From Halomonas organivorans (GTDB lineage Bacteria; Pseudomonadota; Gammaproteobacteria; Pseudomonadales; Halomonadaceae): a DNA stretch of 64,000 nt. This document shows, one piece after another, positions 16,884 through 25,428 of the stretch; positions within the stretch are counted from its first letter, which is position 1; every line of letters begins with the position of its first letter. The notes under the pieces were generated by a model. It did no database searches. It worked only from the letters and a program-made list of their open reading frames with translations, and was not told the origin of the DNA. The position numbers and the translations under genes are program-made. The stretch covers positions 31,701-95,700 of the forward strand of contig NZ_JACHXM010000014.1 in assembly GCF_014192055.1 (NCBI RefSeq). The letters are read 5' to 3'.

Positions 16884-17197
16884 TGACCAACACTACTTGG
16901 ATAGAAAGTCAGTCATTAGACCTCTGCGGCACCTCCTTGCTGGCATGGGTGACGCCGCCCTCTCATGCCCCATGCTCACGCGGCACCGGCCAGCCGATAG
17001 TGCATTGGGCCAGCGGTGAGCCAACGGGTCGGTGACGCCTATCGTGCTGGCACGATATCCAGAGACTCCCTTGCAATGAGTGAGACGTTGGATTTCTTCA
17101 CCATCGCTCAGTCGCTGCAGGGAGTCCCGTCTCGACACGCTCGCACAGGGCACCACCCGGCCAGCTGAAGGGGCCGCGGTTGCTGAGCTGGTGCGTC
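16884..17197 (-). other. Structured intergenic region between esterase and cqsA module
   Basis: No gene is supported here. It holds a perfect 7-bp hairpin TATCGTG-CTGG-CACGATA at 17040-17057. Next to it is a longer-range imperfect dyad, in which AGACTCCCTTGCA near 17062-17074 pairs with TGCAGGGAGTC near 17116-17126. These could be an untranslated leader, a small RNA or a terminator region. Confidence 0.35.
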
Positions 17198-17866
17198 TCA
17201 GCGCGTCAATCGTTCGGCCAGCCAGCGACCGATATCGGCGACCTGTTGCGGGCAGACCGCATGGGCCATGGGATACTGGCGATAGTGGACGGGATAGCCC
17301 ATGGCCTCGAGACGGTCGCGAGCGGCCAGGCCCAGGGCCTCGGGCACCACCGGATCGAGATTGCCGTGGTGGATCTCGACGGGCAGATCGCGATTGGCCT
17401 CGGCGGGCTCGAGACTGTCCACGGTGGCCAGGTAAGTGGACATCGCCAGCAGCCCGCCCAGCCGCTCGGGGAAGGTGAGCGCCGCCTGGTATGCCACGGC
17501 ACCGCCTTGGGAGAAGCCGGCCACGATGATCCGCTCGGCGGGGATACCGTGCGCGATCTGCTCGCGAACGAGGCCCTGGATACGCTCGGCGGAGGCCTTG
17601 AGCTGCGCCTCGTCGACCCGACGATCAAGGCTCATTTCCTTGATGTCGTACCAGGCCGGCATGACCATGCCGCCGTTGATGGTCACCGGCAAGCGCGGCG
17701 CGTGAGGCAGGATGAAGCGGACGTCGAGCCCCTCGGGCAGCCCCAGGGCGGGTACCAGCGGCTCGAAGTCATGTCCGTCGGCCCCCAGGCCATGAAGGAT
17801 GAACACGCAGGCATCGGCGGGTCGACCGCTACGCGGCTCGATGATCAGCTCGTCGGGTGTACTCAT
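17198..17866 (-). CDS. Alpha/beta-hydrolase, phospholipase/carboxylesterase family
   Basis: A 222-residue cytoplasmic serine esterase of the phospholipase/carboxylesterase (acyl-protein thioesterase-like) family. The nucleophile elbow GFSQGG places Ser119, with Asp171 (GNLDPVVP) and His202 (YPMAHAV) completing the triad, and LHGLGADGHDF forms the oxyanion region. The natural substrate is unknown; family members cleave short-chain esters or thioesters. The gene stands alone, starting 61 bp downstream of the SLC13 permease stop on the same strand, so co-transcription with it is possible. Confidence 0.92.
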   Translation of the reverse strand: MSTPDELIIEPRSGRPADACVFILHGLGADGHDFEPLVPALGLPEGLDVRFILPHAPRLPVTINGGMVMPAWYDIKEMSLDRRVDEAQLKASAERIQGLVREQIAHGIPAERIIVAGFSQGGAVAYQAALTFPERLGGLLAMSTYLATVDSLEPAEANRDLPVEIHHGNLDPVVPEALGLAARDRLEAMGYPVHYRQYPMAHAVCPQQVADIGRWLAERLTR

Positions 17867-17927
17867 GGGCTCGTCTCCAGCACAAAAGCGACACCCTAGC
17901 GCAAAGCGCCCACGTCGGCGAGGGGTG

Positions 17928-19697
17928 TCAGAACGGCCAGACCATGGGAATCAACACCAGCGCCACCGCCGCGGTCAGCAGATTCAGCGGCCCGCCCACA
18001 CGCAGGTAGTCCTTGAGATGGTAGCCCCCGGGGCCATAGACCATCAGGTTGGTCTGATAGCCGATCGGCGTCAGGAAGCTGGCCGAGGCGGCAAACATCA
18101 CCGCCACCACGTAGGGCATGATGCTGACCCCCAGGTTCTCGGCGGCAGCAGTGACGATGGGGAAGGTGATCACCGCCGCGGCATTGTTGGTGACCAGTGA
18201 GGTCAGCAGCGCCACCATCACGTAGACGCCGGCCAGCAGCAGCCAGGGGCTGCCATCGACATAGGCCAGGCCGGCAGTGGCCATGCTCACCGCGGCGCCG
18301 GAACTCTCCAGCGCCGCTCCCAATCCGAAGGAGGCGGCGATGGTCAGCAGCACCCGGGTATCCATGCCGCGCTTGGCAGCGCCCACCGAGCAGCAGCCGG
18401 TAAGCACCGAGGCCGCCGCCCCGAGCATGGCGGCGTTGAGCATGCTCATCACGCCGAGGGTGGCCAGCATCACCACGCCGAGCAGTATGCTCCACGCCAG
18501 CCAGGCCTTTTCGTGATTGGGGCGCGCCGAGCCGTTGACCTGACTGATCAGCAGGAAATCCCGCGACTGACGGTGGCGCTCGATGAACGGCGGGCGCGCC
18601 TCGAGCAACAGCACGTCCGCCGGCTGCAGGCGAATCTGCCCAAGGTTGCCGGCGACGCGCTCGCCGCCTCGACACACCGCCAGCACCGCGGCCCCGTAGA
18701 GGGTACGAAAGTGTCCCTCGCGGATACGCTGGCCGATGAACTGGCACTGATCCGAGACCACCGCTTCGACCAGGCGGCGTTCCTTGAAGTCCTTCTCCAG
18801 GCTCGACTCGCCCTGGTGGGAGGGCATCAGGCCGCGGATCTGCTGCAGCTCCACCGCGCCCGCCGAGGTCCCGGCGAACACCAGGCGATCATTGCCCTTG
18901 AGCTTCTCGCCGGGGCCCACCACGCTGACCACGTTACCGCCACGCTCGATCTCGACCAGGAACAGCTCCTGGAGATGACGCAGGCCGGCCTCCTCGACCG
19001 TCCGGTCGACCATCGGCCCCTCTGGGTCGACCTCCATCTCGATGGTGAACTCGCGAGGATTCTCGAACACCTGGGTGGCGCTGCCGCGCTGGGCGAGCAG
19101 GTGGCGACCCGCCACCAGCAGGTAGACGACGCCGACCACCGCCACCGGCACCCCGACCCAAGCGATATCGAAGAGTCCCATGGCCAGCGACGGATAGCGC
19201 TCGATCAGCAGGCCGTTGACCACCAGGTTGGTACTGGTACCGAGCAGCGACACGGTGCCGCCGAGGATGGAGGCAAAGCTCAGCGGCATCAGGAAGCGTG
19301 AGGCCGGTAGCCCCAAGCGCCGGCTCCAGCCGAGCACCGCGGGAATATAGGTCGCCACGACGGGCGTGTTGTTGAGAAAGCCGCTGATGGAGGCCACCGG
19401 CAACAGCAGCCGGCACTGCGCCCCGGCTTCGCTGGCGGGCCGTCCCAGCACGTAGCGGATGATCAGGTCGATACCGCCGGTCTCGCGAATGCTGGCCACC
19501 AGCACGTACATGAAGGCCACGGTGAACAGGCCGCTGTTGGAAAAACCCGCCAGAGCCTGGTCCGGGTCGATGACCCCCAGGGTCAGAAGCACGATCACGG
19601 CACCGAGCAGGATCATGTCGGTTCCGATCCGCGTCATCGCCATCAGGGTAAAGACGACGACCACCACGGCGATCGTCAGCCAGGCATCCACAGACAT
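17928..19697 (-). CDS. SLC13 family permease with TrkA_C domains
   Basis: A 589-residue membrane transporter of the divalent anion:sodium (SLC13/ArsB-like) superfamily. N-terminal helices with a GTSTNLVVNG motif are followed by a central cytoplasmic part with two RCK_C/TrkA_C-like segments (EVDPEGPMVDRTVEEAGLR; GPGEKLKGNDRLVFAG). A second set of helices ends with the signature TPIGYQTNLMVYGPGGY. SAC1-type relatives carry sulfate or dicarboxylates; the substrate is not proven here. Upstream lies an unusual G-run repeat. Confidence 0.92.
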   Translation of the reverse strand: MSVDAWLTIAVVVVVFTLMAMTRIGTDMILLGAVIVLLTLGVIDPDQALAGFSNSGLFTVAFMYVLVASIRETGGIDLIIRYVLGRPASEAGAQCRLLLPVASISGFLNNTPVVATYIPAVLGWSRRLGLPASRFLMPLSFASILGGTVSLLGTSTNLVVNGLLIERYPSLAMGLFDIAWVGVPVAVVGVVYLLVAGRHLLAQRGSATQVFENPREFTIEMEVDPEGPMVDRTVEEAGLRHLQELFLVEIERGGNVVSVVGPGEKLKGNDRLVFAGTSAGAVELQQIRGLMPSHQGESSLEKDFKERRLVEAVVSDQCQFIGQRIREGHFRTLYGAAVLAVCRGGERVAGNLGQIRLQPADVLLLEARPPFIERHRQSRDFLLISQVNGSARPNHEKAWLAWSILLGVVMLATLGVMSMLNAAMLGAAASVLTGCCSVGAAKRGMDTRVLLTIAASFGLGAALESSGAAVSMATAGLAYVDGSPWLLLAGVYVMVALLTSLVTNNAAAVITFPIVTAAAENLGVSIMPYVVAVMFAASASFLTPIGYQTNLMVYGPGGYHLKDYLRVGGPLNLLTAAVALVLIPMVWPF

Positions 19698-19804
19698 GAG
19701 GCATCCACGTACAAAATGAGAAATCGCCCCATTGTGACGGCACGCGAATATGCCTGAAAGTTATTTGTAGAAATTGATCTAGAAGAAAAGGAGATAAAAA
19801 AGAG

Positions 19805-19837
19805 AAGGGGGAAGGGGGAAGGGGGAAGGGGGAAGGG
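19805..19837 (+). repeat. AAGGGGG heptamer repeat, potential G-quadruplex
   Basis: Four tandem AAGGGGG heptamers followed by AAGGG give five G-runs separated by AA, which fits the G-quadruplex pattern G3+N1-7. The G-rich strand is the plus strand. The repeat lies ~110 bp upstream of the minus-strand SLC13 permease, so it is on the template strand for that gene. Confidence 0.85.
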
Positions 19838-19864
19838 CAGAGTGTGAGACGAGGCCAAAACGCA

Positions 19865-19888
19865 CAGGGCCCGCCGAAGCGGGCCCTG
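19865..19888 (-). terminator. Rho-independent terminator of the cold-shock gene
   Basis: A perfect 10-bp GC stem (19865-19874 with 19879-19888) closes a tetraloop and, on the minus strand, is followed by TGCGTTTTGG. It lies ~40 bp after the csp stop. Confidence 0.85.
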
Positions 19889-19929
19889 GCTTGCGCTACC
19901 CGGGAGTAGCGCTCATCGCGGTCAGACGC

Positions 19930-20136
19930 TTAGTCGATGACCTTGATGTTGGACGCCTGCAGGCCTTTCTTGCCCTGGGTGACGTCGAAGGAAACCTTCT
20001 GGCCGTCCTGCAGGGACTTGAAGCCATCGGCCTGGATCTCGGAGAAGTGAGCGAACAGGTCGTCACCGTTGTCGTCCGGAGAGATGAAGCCGTAGCCTTT
20101 GGTGTCGTTGAACCACTTGACGGTACCGGTAGCCAT
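19930..20136 (-). CDS. Cold-shock domain protein
   Basis: A 68-residue single-domain cold-shock protein, a nucleic acid chaperone that binds single-stranded RNA and DNA. It starts [19 protein letters not shown] and carries both RNP motifs (KGYGFI and DLFAHFS). I placed the start at 20136 because this is the invariant N-terminus of the family; the frame is open further upstream in what should be the long 5' untranslated leader usual for csp genes. A clear terminator follows. Confidence 0.96.
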   Translation of the reverse strand: MATGTVKWFNDTKGYGFISPDDNGDDLFAHFSEIQADGFKSLQDGQKVSFDVTQGKKGLQASNIKVID

Positions 20137-20338
20137 GTTTCGAATGCCTCGAATAGCGTGATTTGTAGCCGGGGGAATACCCGAGTTGCAGTGGGTAAAC
20201 AAGAAACTTTCACCGGGCGACCGACGCTATTCAGCCTTCGATGACCACTTGCGATGTTCGACTTGCCAACCAACTGCGTCCAGCATGCGCCCTGCCGGGG
20301 CACAGGTCAAACACTATTTGCATCGCATGACAACCCCG

Positions 20339-21991
20339 TTACGTTTCTGCACACAGCCAGGCGGCCGCCTTCTCGGCGATCATCAGGGTCGGCGAGTTGG
20401 TGTTGCCGCTGGTGATCGTGGGCATCACGCCGGCATCCACCACCCTCAGCCCCTCCACGCCACGCACCCGCAGGTGCGAATCGACCACTGCCATGGGGTC
20501 GGTGTCACGGCCCATGGCGGTGGTGCCCACAGGATGAAAGATGGTGGTGCCGATCTCACCGGCCAGCCGGGACAGCTCCTCGTCGCTTTCGTACTGCGCT
20601 CCCGGCTTGACCTCCTCGGGCGCATAGCGGGCGAAGGCCGGCTGGGCGACGATGCGCCGAGTCAGGCGCAGCGAATCCGCGGCGACTCGGCGATCGTCCT
20701 CGGTATCCAGATAGTTGGGCGCGATGCGCGGCGCCGCGGCCGGATCCTTCGAGGCGAGTCGCACCGTGCCGCGACTGGTGGGATTGAGGTTGCACACGCT
20801 GGCGGTGATCGCCGGATAGTCGTGCAGCGGCTGGCCGAAGGCTTCCAGGCTCAGCGGCTGGACGTGATATTCCAGGTTGGGGTGCGGGCGCTCCGGCGAG
20901 CTGCGGGCGAAGGCGCCGAGCTGGGAGGGCGCCATGCTCATCGGCCCCGAACGCTTGAGCAGGTACTCCAGGCCGATGCGCGTCTTGCCGGCCCAGGTCC
21001 CGGCCAGGGTATTGAGGGTGCGAGCGCCGGTGACCCGATAGACGGCGCGGATCTGCAGATGATCCTGGAGATTCTCCCCTACCCCGGGCAGGTCGTGCAC
21101 CAGTGGGATGCCATGCTCGGCGAGCCGCGCCGCCGGCCCGATACCGGAAAGCTGCAGCAGCTGCGGCGAGCCGATGGCCCCGGCGCACAGCACCACGCCC
21201 CGGTTCGCCGCCACCTCGACGACCTCGCCTCCCCGGATGATGCGCACGCCGCTGCAGCGGGGTCGGCCGCCCTCCCCTGCCGTGAAGATCAGCCGCTGCA
21301 CCTGGCTGGAATGCCAGAGGGTCAGGTTGGAGCGCTTCTCGGCGCCGCGCAGGAAGGCCTTGGCGGTGTTCCAGCGAAAGCCCGAACGCTGGTTGACCTC
21401 GAAATAGTCGACGCCCTCGTTGCAACCGCGGTTGAAGTCGTCGGTGCGCGGGATGCCCGCCTGGACGGCGGCCTCGGCGAAGTCGTCCAGCACCTGCCAC
21501 TTGAGGCGCTGTCGCTCCACCCGCCATTCGCCGCCGTGGCCGTGGAAGTCGCGGTGGGCCGCATCGGCGTCGCCCTCGGCATCCAGCCGGTAGTGATCCT
21601 CGTGGCGCATGAAGTCGGGCAGGCAGTTGTCCCAGCGCCAGGCCTCATCGCCGGTGATCTCGGCCCAATGATCGTAGTCGCGGGCCTGGCCACGCATATA
21701 GATCATGCCGTTGATGCTCGAACAGCCGCCCAGGGTCCTGCCACGAGGATAAAGCAGCGAACGGCCGTTGAGCCCCGGCGTCGGCTCGGTGCGGAACCGC
21801 CAGTCCGTGCGCGGGTTGTCGATGCAGTAGAGATAGCCCACCGGGATGTGGATCCACGGATAGCGATCGCGGCCACCGGCCTCGATCAGCAGCACACGCC
21901 GCCGGGGATCGGCGCTAAGGCGATTGGCGAGCAGGCAGCCGGCGGTGCCGGCGCCCACGATGATATGGTCGAAGGTCGCGACGACGCTCAC
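20339..21991 (-). CDS. GMC family FAD-dependent oxidoreductase
   Basis: A 550-residue glucose-methanol-choline oxidoreductase, oxidising an alcohol with FAD. The N-terminal FAD motif is IIVGAGTAGCLLANRL, the first GMC signature lies in GRTLGGCSSINGMIYMRG, and the C-terminal active-site region has FHPVGTTAMG and GNTNSPTLMIAEKAA. It looks closer to generic alcohol dehydrogenases of the family (AlkJ-like) than to BetA, and no betaine genes are nearby. The substrate is unassigned. Transcription is away from the CBS gene upstream with an ordinary gap. Confidence 0.93.
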   Translation of the reverse strand: MSVVATFDHIIVGAGTAGCLLANRLSADPRRRVLLIEAGGRDRYPWIHIPVGYLYCIDNPRTDWRFRTEPTPGLNGRSLLYPRGRTLGGCSSINGMIYMRGQARDYDHWAEITGDEAWRWDNCLPDFMRHEDHYRLDAEGDADAAHRDFHGHGGEWRVERQRLKWQVLDDFAEAAVQAGIPRTDDFNRGCNEGVDYFEVNQRSGFRWNTAKAFLRGAEKRSNLTLWHSSQVQRLIFTAGEGGRPRCSGVRIIRGGEVVEVAANRGVVLCAGAIGSPQLLQLSGIGPAARLAEHGIPLVHDLPGVGENLQDHLQIRAVYRVTGARTLNTLAGTWAGKTRIGLEYLLKRSGPMSMAPSQLGAFARSSPERPHPNLEYHVQPLSLEAFGQPLHDYPAITASVCNLNPTSRGTVRLASKDPAAAPRIAPNYLDTEDDRRVAADSLRLTRRIVAQPAFARYAPEEVKPGAQYESDEELSRLAGEIGTTIFHPVGTTAMGRDTDPMAVVDSHLRVRGVEGLRVVDAGVMPTITSGNTNSPTLMIAEKAAAWLCAET

Positions 21992-22081
21992 GGGGACAGC
22001 CTCCTTGTCGACTCCGGCGCCCAGCGTCGCGCGACCTCAACGTCCTGTCACTGCTGCCTTGGTCGAGGCCACAGCGTCATC

Positions 22082-22681
22082 TCACAGTTCGTGACCCAGC
22101 ACCACGCGGCAGATGTCCGAGAAGCTGCGCGCCTCCGGCAGCTTCGTCATGTCGCTGCCCAGCGCCCGGCCGATGTCGGCGGCCGAGATCACGCCGCGAA
22201 TGCGCTGCTGATGGCGACGATCGGTCTCGGTGACCAGCAGGTGCTGATCGCCGAAGGTCTCCAGGTCGCGCACCAGCTGGCCGATGGTCAGGGTCGCCAG
22301 GCGTTCCATCGACAGCGCTCGCAGTTCGGCGCAAGGGGTCTGCACCATGCGCGCGGTCACGTCCTCGCGGGCAATGCCGCGACGCTGCATGGCCTGGGTG
22401 GTCAGGCGACCGCCGATCACGTCGCGGGCGTTGAGCACGCCGACGCAGGCGCCGTCGTGGTCGACCACCAGCAGCAGGCGTACGCCGCCGTGTTCCATGA
22501 CCTTGCGCGCGTCGATGATCGAGGTGTCGGCCGGTACGGTGAGCGGGGCGACGTGCTGGAAATCCGTCAGTACCGTCAGTGCCGGGCTGTCCGGCGAGAG
22601 CCGCGGAGGAACCGGCTTGGCGATCGGAGTGTGCGCCGAGAGAGTATCCAGGCGTGCGGGGGAAGTAGTCAGGGTAGGCAT
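22082..22681 (-). CDS. CBS domain-containing protein
   Basis: A 199-residue soluble protein with a tandem CBS pair (Bateman module) spanning about residues 45-190; VKxx-like adenosine-binding stretches occur around VRLLLVVDHDGACVGVL and QHLLVTETDRRHQQRIRGVISAADIG. Such stand-alone CBS proteins usually sense adenine nucleotides and regulate a partner. The gene is divergent from the FMN glutamate-synthase-like gene, and the shared intergenic region carries a perfect PmrA-type box. Confidence 0.88.
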   Translation of the reverse strand: MPTLTTSPARLDTLSAHTPIAKPVPPRLSPDSPALTVLTDFQHVAPLTVPADTSIIDARKVMEHGGVRLLLVVDHDGACVGVLNARDVIGGRLTTQAMQRRGIAREDVTARMVQTPCAELRALSMERLATLTIGQLVRDLETFGDQHLLVTETDRRHQQRIRGVISAADIGRALGSDMTKLPEARSFSDICRVVLGHEL

Positions 22682-22752
22682 GATGATTTGGCTCCTGTGA
22701 CGGGCATCACCGGCAAGTCACGCCGGGTTACCCCCACACTGGACCTCCCCAG

Positions 22753-22769
22753 CTTAAGAGAACCTTAAG
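22753..22769. promoter_or_regulatory. PmrA/BasR-type box between CBS and glutamate-synthase-like genes
   Basis: CTTAAG-AGAAC-CTTAAG is an exact hexamer-N5-hexamer repeat matching the PmrA consensus. It lies 72 bp upstream of the CBS gene and 84 bp upstream of the FMN protein gene. Since CTTAAG is self-complementary, either direction could be controlled. Confidence 0.6.
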
Positions 22770-22852
22770 AGATTCGACGCCACAGCATCGTGATTGACAG
22801 CCGCGCATCCGAGGCATGCAATGGCAGGCATTCCGCCGCAATGGAGTGCGAC

Positions 22853-24493
22853 ATGTCTCGACCGCCGCGCCGCTTTCTCGTCTATGCCCTGAGCCTGCTC
22901 GGGCTCGCCGCCTGTCTGCTCGGCCTGGCCCTGGCACCAGGCTGGAGCTGGGGGCTCGCCACCCTGGCCTGCGCCGCGCTGGCCGCCATGGGCACCCATG
23001 ATCTCGTCCAGCGCCGGCACACGGTCAGCCGCAACTATCCGGTGACCGCCCACCTGCGCTACCTGCTGGAGTCCTTCGGCCCCGAGATCCGCCAGTATTT
23101 CATTCAGCGCGACACCGAGGAAGTGCCTTTCTCTCGCGAGCAGCGCAGCCTGGTCTACCGGCGCGCCAAGGGCACCATCGACAAGCAGCCCTTCGGCTCG
23201 CTGCGCGACATGCAGGCGCCCGGCTACGAGTGGATGAACCATTCCCTGGCGCCGGTAGCGATCGACGACGACGATTTTCGCGTCACCGTCGGCGCCGGTC
23301 GAGCGAAGCCCTACGCGGTCAGCGTGCTGAACATCTCGGCGATGAGCTTCGGCGCCCTGTCGGCCAATGCCATCAGTGCCCTGAACGATGGCGCCCGGCG
23401 CGGCGGCTTCTACCACGACACCGGCGAAGGCGGCATCTCGCCCTACCATCGCCGCGGCGGAGACCTGGTCTGGGAGATCGGCTCCGGCTACTTCGGCTGC
23501 CGCGACGCACAGGGCGGCTTCGACGCCCAGCGCTTCGCCGAGCAGGCCACCGACGACGCCATCAAGATGATCGAGATCAAGCTCTCCCAGGGGGCCAAGC
23601 CAGGCCATGGGGGCATCTTGCCCGGGGCCAAGGTAACCGCAGAGATCGCTGCGACCCGCGAGGTGCCCGAGGGGCGCGACGTGGTGTCGCCGGCATCCCA
23701 CAGCGCCTTCTCCACCCCCCGCGAGATGATCGACTTCATCTGCCGGCTGCGCGAGCTCTCGGGTGGCAAACCGGTGGGCATCAAGCTGGCCATCGGCCAT
23801 CCCTGGGAGTGGTTCGCGATGGTCAAGGCAATGCGCGAGGAAGGCGAGCACCCCGACTTCGTGGTGGTGGACGGCGGCCAGGGCGGCACCGGGGCCGCAC
23901 CGCTGGAGTTCGTCAACCGGCTCGGCATGCCGCTCACCGACGCCCTGCTGCTGGTGCACAATGCCCTGGTCGGTGCCGGACTGCGCGAACGGATCCATGT
24001 CGGCGCCGCCGGCAAGGTGATCAGCGCCTTCGACGTCGCCCGCACCCTGGCGTTGGGCGCCGACTGGTGCAACTCGGCAAGGGGCTTCATGTTCTCGCTG
24101 GGCTGCATCCAGGCACGCAGCTGCCATACCGACCGCTGCCCGAGCGGCGTGGCCACCCAGAACCGGCTGCGCGGCAGCCGACTCGACGTGCCGCTCAAGG
24201 CCGAGCGAGTACATCGCTTCCAGGCCAGCACCCGCGAGGCCCTGGGCGAGATGCTGGGCGCCGCCGGCCTGACCCACCCGTCCCAACTGGGCCCAGAGCA
24301 CATCATCCGCCGAGTCTCGCGGCACGAGGTCAGAAGCTTTTCGACCCTCTTCGACCTGGTGGCGCCCGACGCACTGCTGGAAGGCGGCGCCTCCCGACAC
24401 CCGGTGTTTGCGGACTACTGGGACGCGGCCACAGCCGACAGCTGGGCGCCCCCGGTCGACCTCCAGCAGCTGCGCAACAGCAAGCTGGTGTGA
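22853..24493 (+). CDS. FMN-binding glutamate synthase family protein
   Basis: A 546-residue protein resembling the synthase (FMN/3Fe-4S) domain of GltB but lacking the amidotransferase part, preceded by one or two N-terminal hydrophobic segments (residues ~8-48) that should anchor it to the membrane. Core motifs are ISAMSFGALSANAISALN, DTGEGGISPYH, GGQGGTGAAPLEFVN and the cluster region SLGCIQARSCHTDRCPSGV. Its physiological reaction is not established for this stand-alone class. The ATG at 22853 with GGAG just upstream is preferred over 22841. Confidence 0.88.
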   Translation: MSRPPRRFLVYALSLLGLAACLLGLALAPGWSWGLATLACAALAAMGTHDLVQRRHTVSRNYPVTAHLRYLLESFGPEIRQYFIQRDTEEVPFSREQRSLVYRRAKGTIDKQPFGSLRDMQAPGYEWMNHSLAPVAIDDDDFRVTVGAGRAKPYAVSVLNISAMSFGALSANAISALNDGARRGGFYHDTGEGGISPYHRRGGDLVWEIGSGYFGCRDAQGGFDAQRFAEQATDDAIKMIEIKLSQGAKPGHGGILPGAKVTAEIAATREVPEGRDVVSPASHSAFSTPREMIDFICRLRELSGGKPVGIKLAIGHPWEWFAMVKAMREEGEHPDFVVVDGGQGGTGAAPLEFVNRLGMPLTDALLLVHNALVGAGLRERIHVGAAGKVISAFDVARTLALGADWCNSARGFMFSLGCIQARSCHTDRCPSGVATQNRLRGSRLDVPLKAERVHRFQASTREALGEMLGAAGLTHPSQLGPEHIIRRVSRHEVRSFSTLFDLVAPDALLEGGASRHPVFADYWDAATADSWAPPVDLQQLRNSKLV

Positions 24494-24604
24494 GCGACGC
24501 CCGGACGCTTCACAGCGACGCGCGAGATGCATCCGCCTTGCGGCGATGGTAGGCTACGCCCATTCCGGTCATGGGCTCACGCTATCGCCCCGTCAGGCCG
24601 GACT

Positions 24605-24749
24605 ACCCTCGCTGGGGAGTAGCTGGCTCACACCGATGTGTGAGAGCGCCTGTCAACATAGTCGGCCAGATGCCGTGGCAGGTGCGCCGGCGCGTCGCTC
24701 GATACGCTCTCGTATCGCGACCGCGCCAGTCGGCGAGACCATCGACGGT
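24605..24749 (+). promoter_or_regulatory. yybP-ykoY manganese riboswitch
   Basis: The conserved aptamer elements appear in order: GGGGAGTAGC at 24614-24623, TGTCAACATAG at 24651-24661 and GAGACC at 24735-24740. The P1 stem pairs 24605-24615 with 24739-24749 (11 positions, two mismatches). This class binds Mn2+ and turns on manganese export genes. Its position 66 bp upstream of mntP is the canonical arrangement. Confidence 0.9.
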
Positions 24750-24760
24750 ACGGCGCCCAA

Positions 24761-24799
24761 GGCCGGGCGTGTCGTATCGTCGTGGTAAATCGCCCGGCC
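24761..24799 (+). promoter_or_regulatory. Expression-platform hairpin of the mntP riboswitch
   Basis: A perfect 9-bp stem GGCCGGGCG (24761-24769) with CGCCCGGCC (24791-24799) lies between the aptamer and the start codon and ends ~15 bases before the ATG. There is no T-run after it, so translational control is more likely than termination. Confidence 0.5.
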
Positions 24800-24814
24800 G
24801 GACCCGTGACTCCC

Positions 24815-25393
24815 ATGACCCTGCTGTCCACCACCCTGCTGGCCTTCTCGATGTCCACCGACGCCTTCGCCGCCGCCATCGGCAAGGGTGCCGCCGTCGA
24901 TCATCCCCGCTTTCGCGAGGCGCTGCGCACCGGCCTGATCTTCGGCGTCGTCGAGGGCCTCACCCCACTGATCGGCTGGGCCTTGGGCATCGGGGCCTCC
25001 CGCTACATCGCCGCCTGGGACCACTGGATCGTGTTCGTGCTGCTGTTCGCCCTCGGCGCACGCATGATTCGCGCCGGCCTCGAGACCCCGGACGCAGACG
25101 AGGAAGCGCCCGCCGCCACGCCGGGGCGCCACGCCTGGTGGCTGATCGCCGCCACCGCCGTGATCACCAGTATCGACGCCCTCACCGTGGGCATCGGGCT
25201 GGCCTTCATGGAGGTCAACATCCTGCTGACGTCCCTGGCGATCGGCGCGGCCACCACCTTGATGGCGACGCTCGGCGTGATGCTGGGCCGGCGGCTCGGG
25301 GTCATGATCGGCCAGCGCGCCGAGATGCTCGGCGGCGTGGTGCTGATCGGCATCGGTACCGCCATCCTCACCGAGCACCTGGGCCTGTGGTAA
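24815..25393 (+). CDS. mntP: Manganese efflux pump MntP
   Basis: A 192-residue inner-membrane protein with six predicted helices that exports Mn2+. The two repeats carry the family's acidic motifs, [14 protein letters not shown] near the N-terminus and [14 protein letters not shown] in the middle. The ATG at 24815 is chosen because it starts the first helix directly; a GTG at 24806 is possible. It lies behind a yybP-ykoY riboswitch, the standard Mn2+ control of this gene. A CDF-type exporter gene converges downstream. Confidence 0.96.
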   Translation: MTLLSTTLLAFSMSTDAFAAAIGKGAAVDHPRFREALRTGLIFGVVEGLTPLIGWALGIGASRYIAAWDHWIVFVLLFALGARMIRAGLETPDADEEAPAATPGRHAWWLIAATAVITSIDALTVGIGLAFMEVNILLTSLAIGAATTLMATLGVMLGRRLGVMIGQRAEMLGGVVLIGIGTAILTEHLGLW

Positions 25394-25428
25394 GGAGACC
25401 ATGGTGAGCCCGACGTGAATCATCGGCC

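Noticed and set aside
16893..17156. 87-codon minus-strand frame upstream of the cqsA module
   Set aside because: No ribosome site or protein-like pattern, and it lies over the RNA-like hairpins.
16884..17197. Qrr-type quorum-regulatory small RNA
   Set aside because: The region is structured and next to cqsA, but I could not see a Qrr-like core or a sigma-54 promoter in front of it.
19676..19858. 60-codon frame over the G-run repeat
   Set aside because: Its Pro/Phe-rich peptide is just the translation of the simple repeat; no ribosome site.
20186..22768. 860-codon open frame antisense to the GMC oxidoreductase and CBS genes
   Set aside because: A shadow frame across two genes and an intergenic region; no domains recognised.
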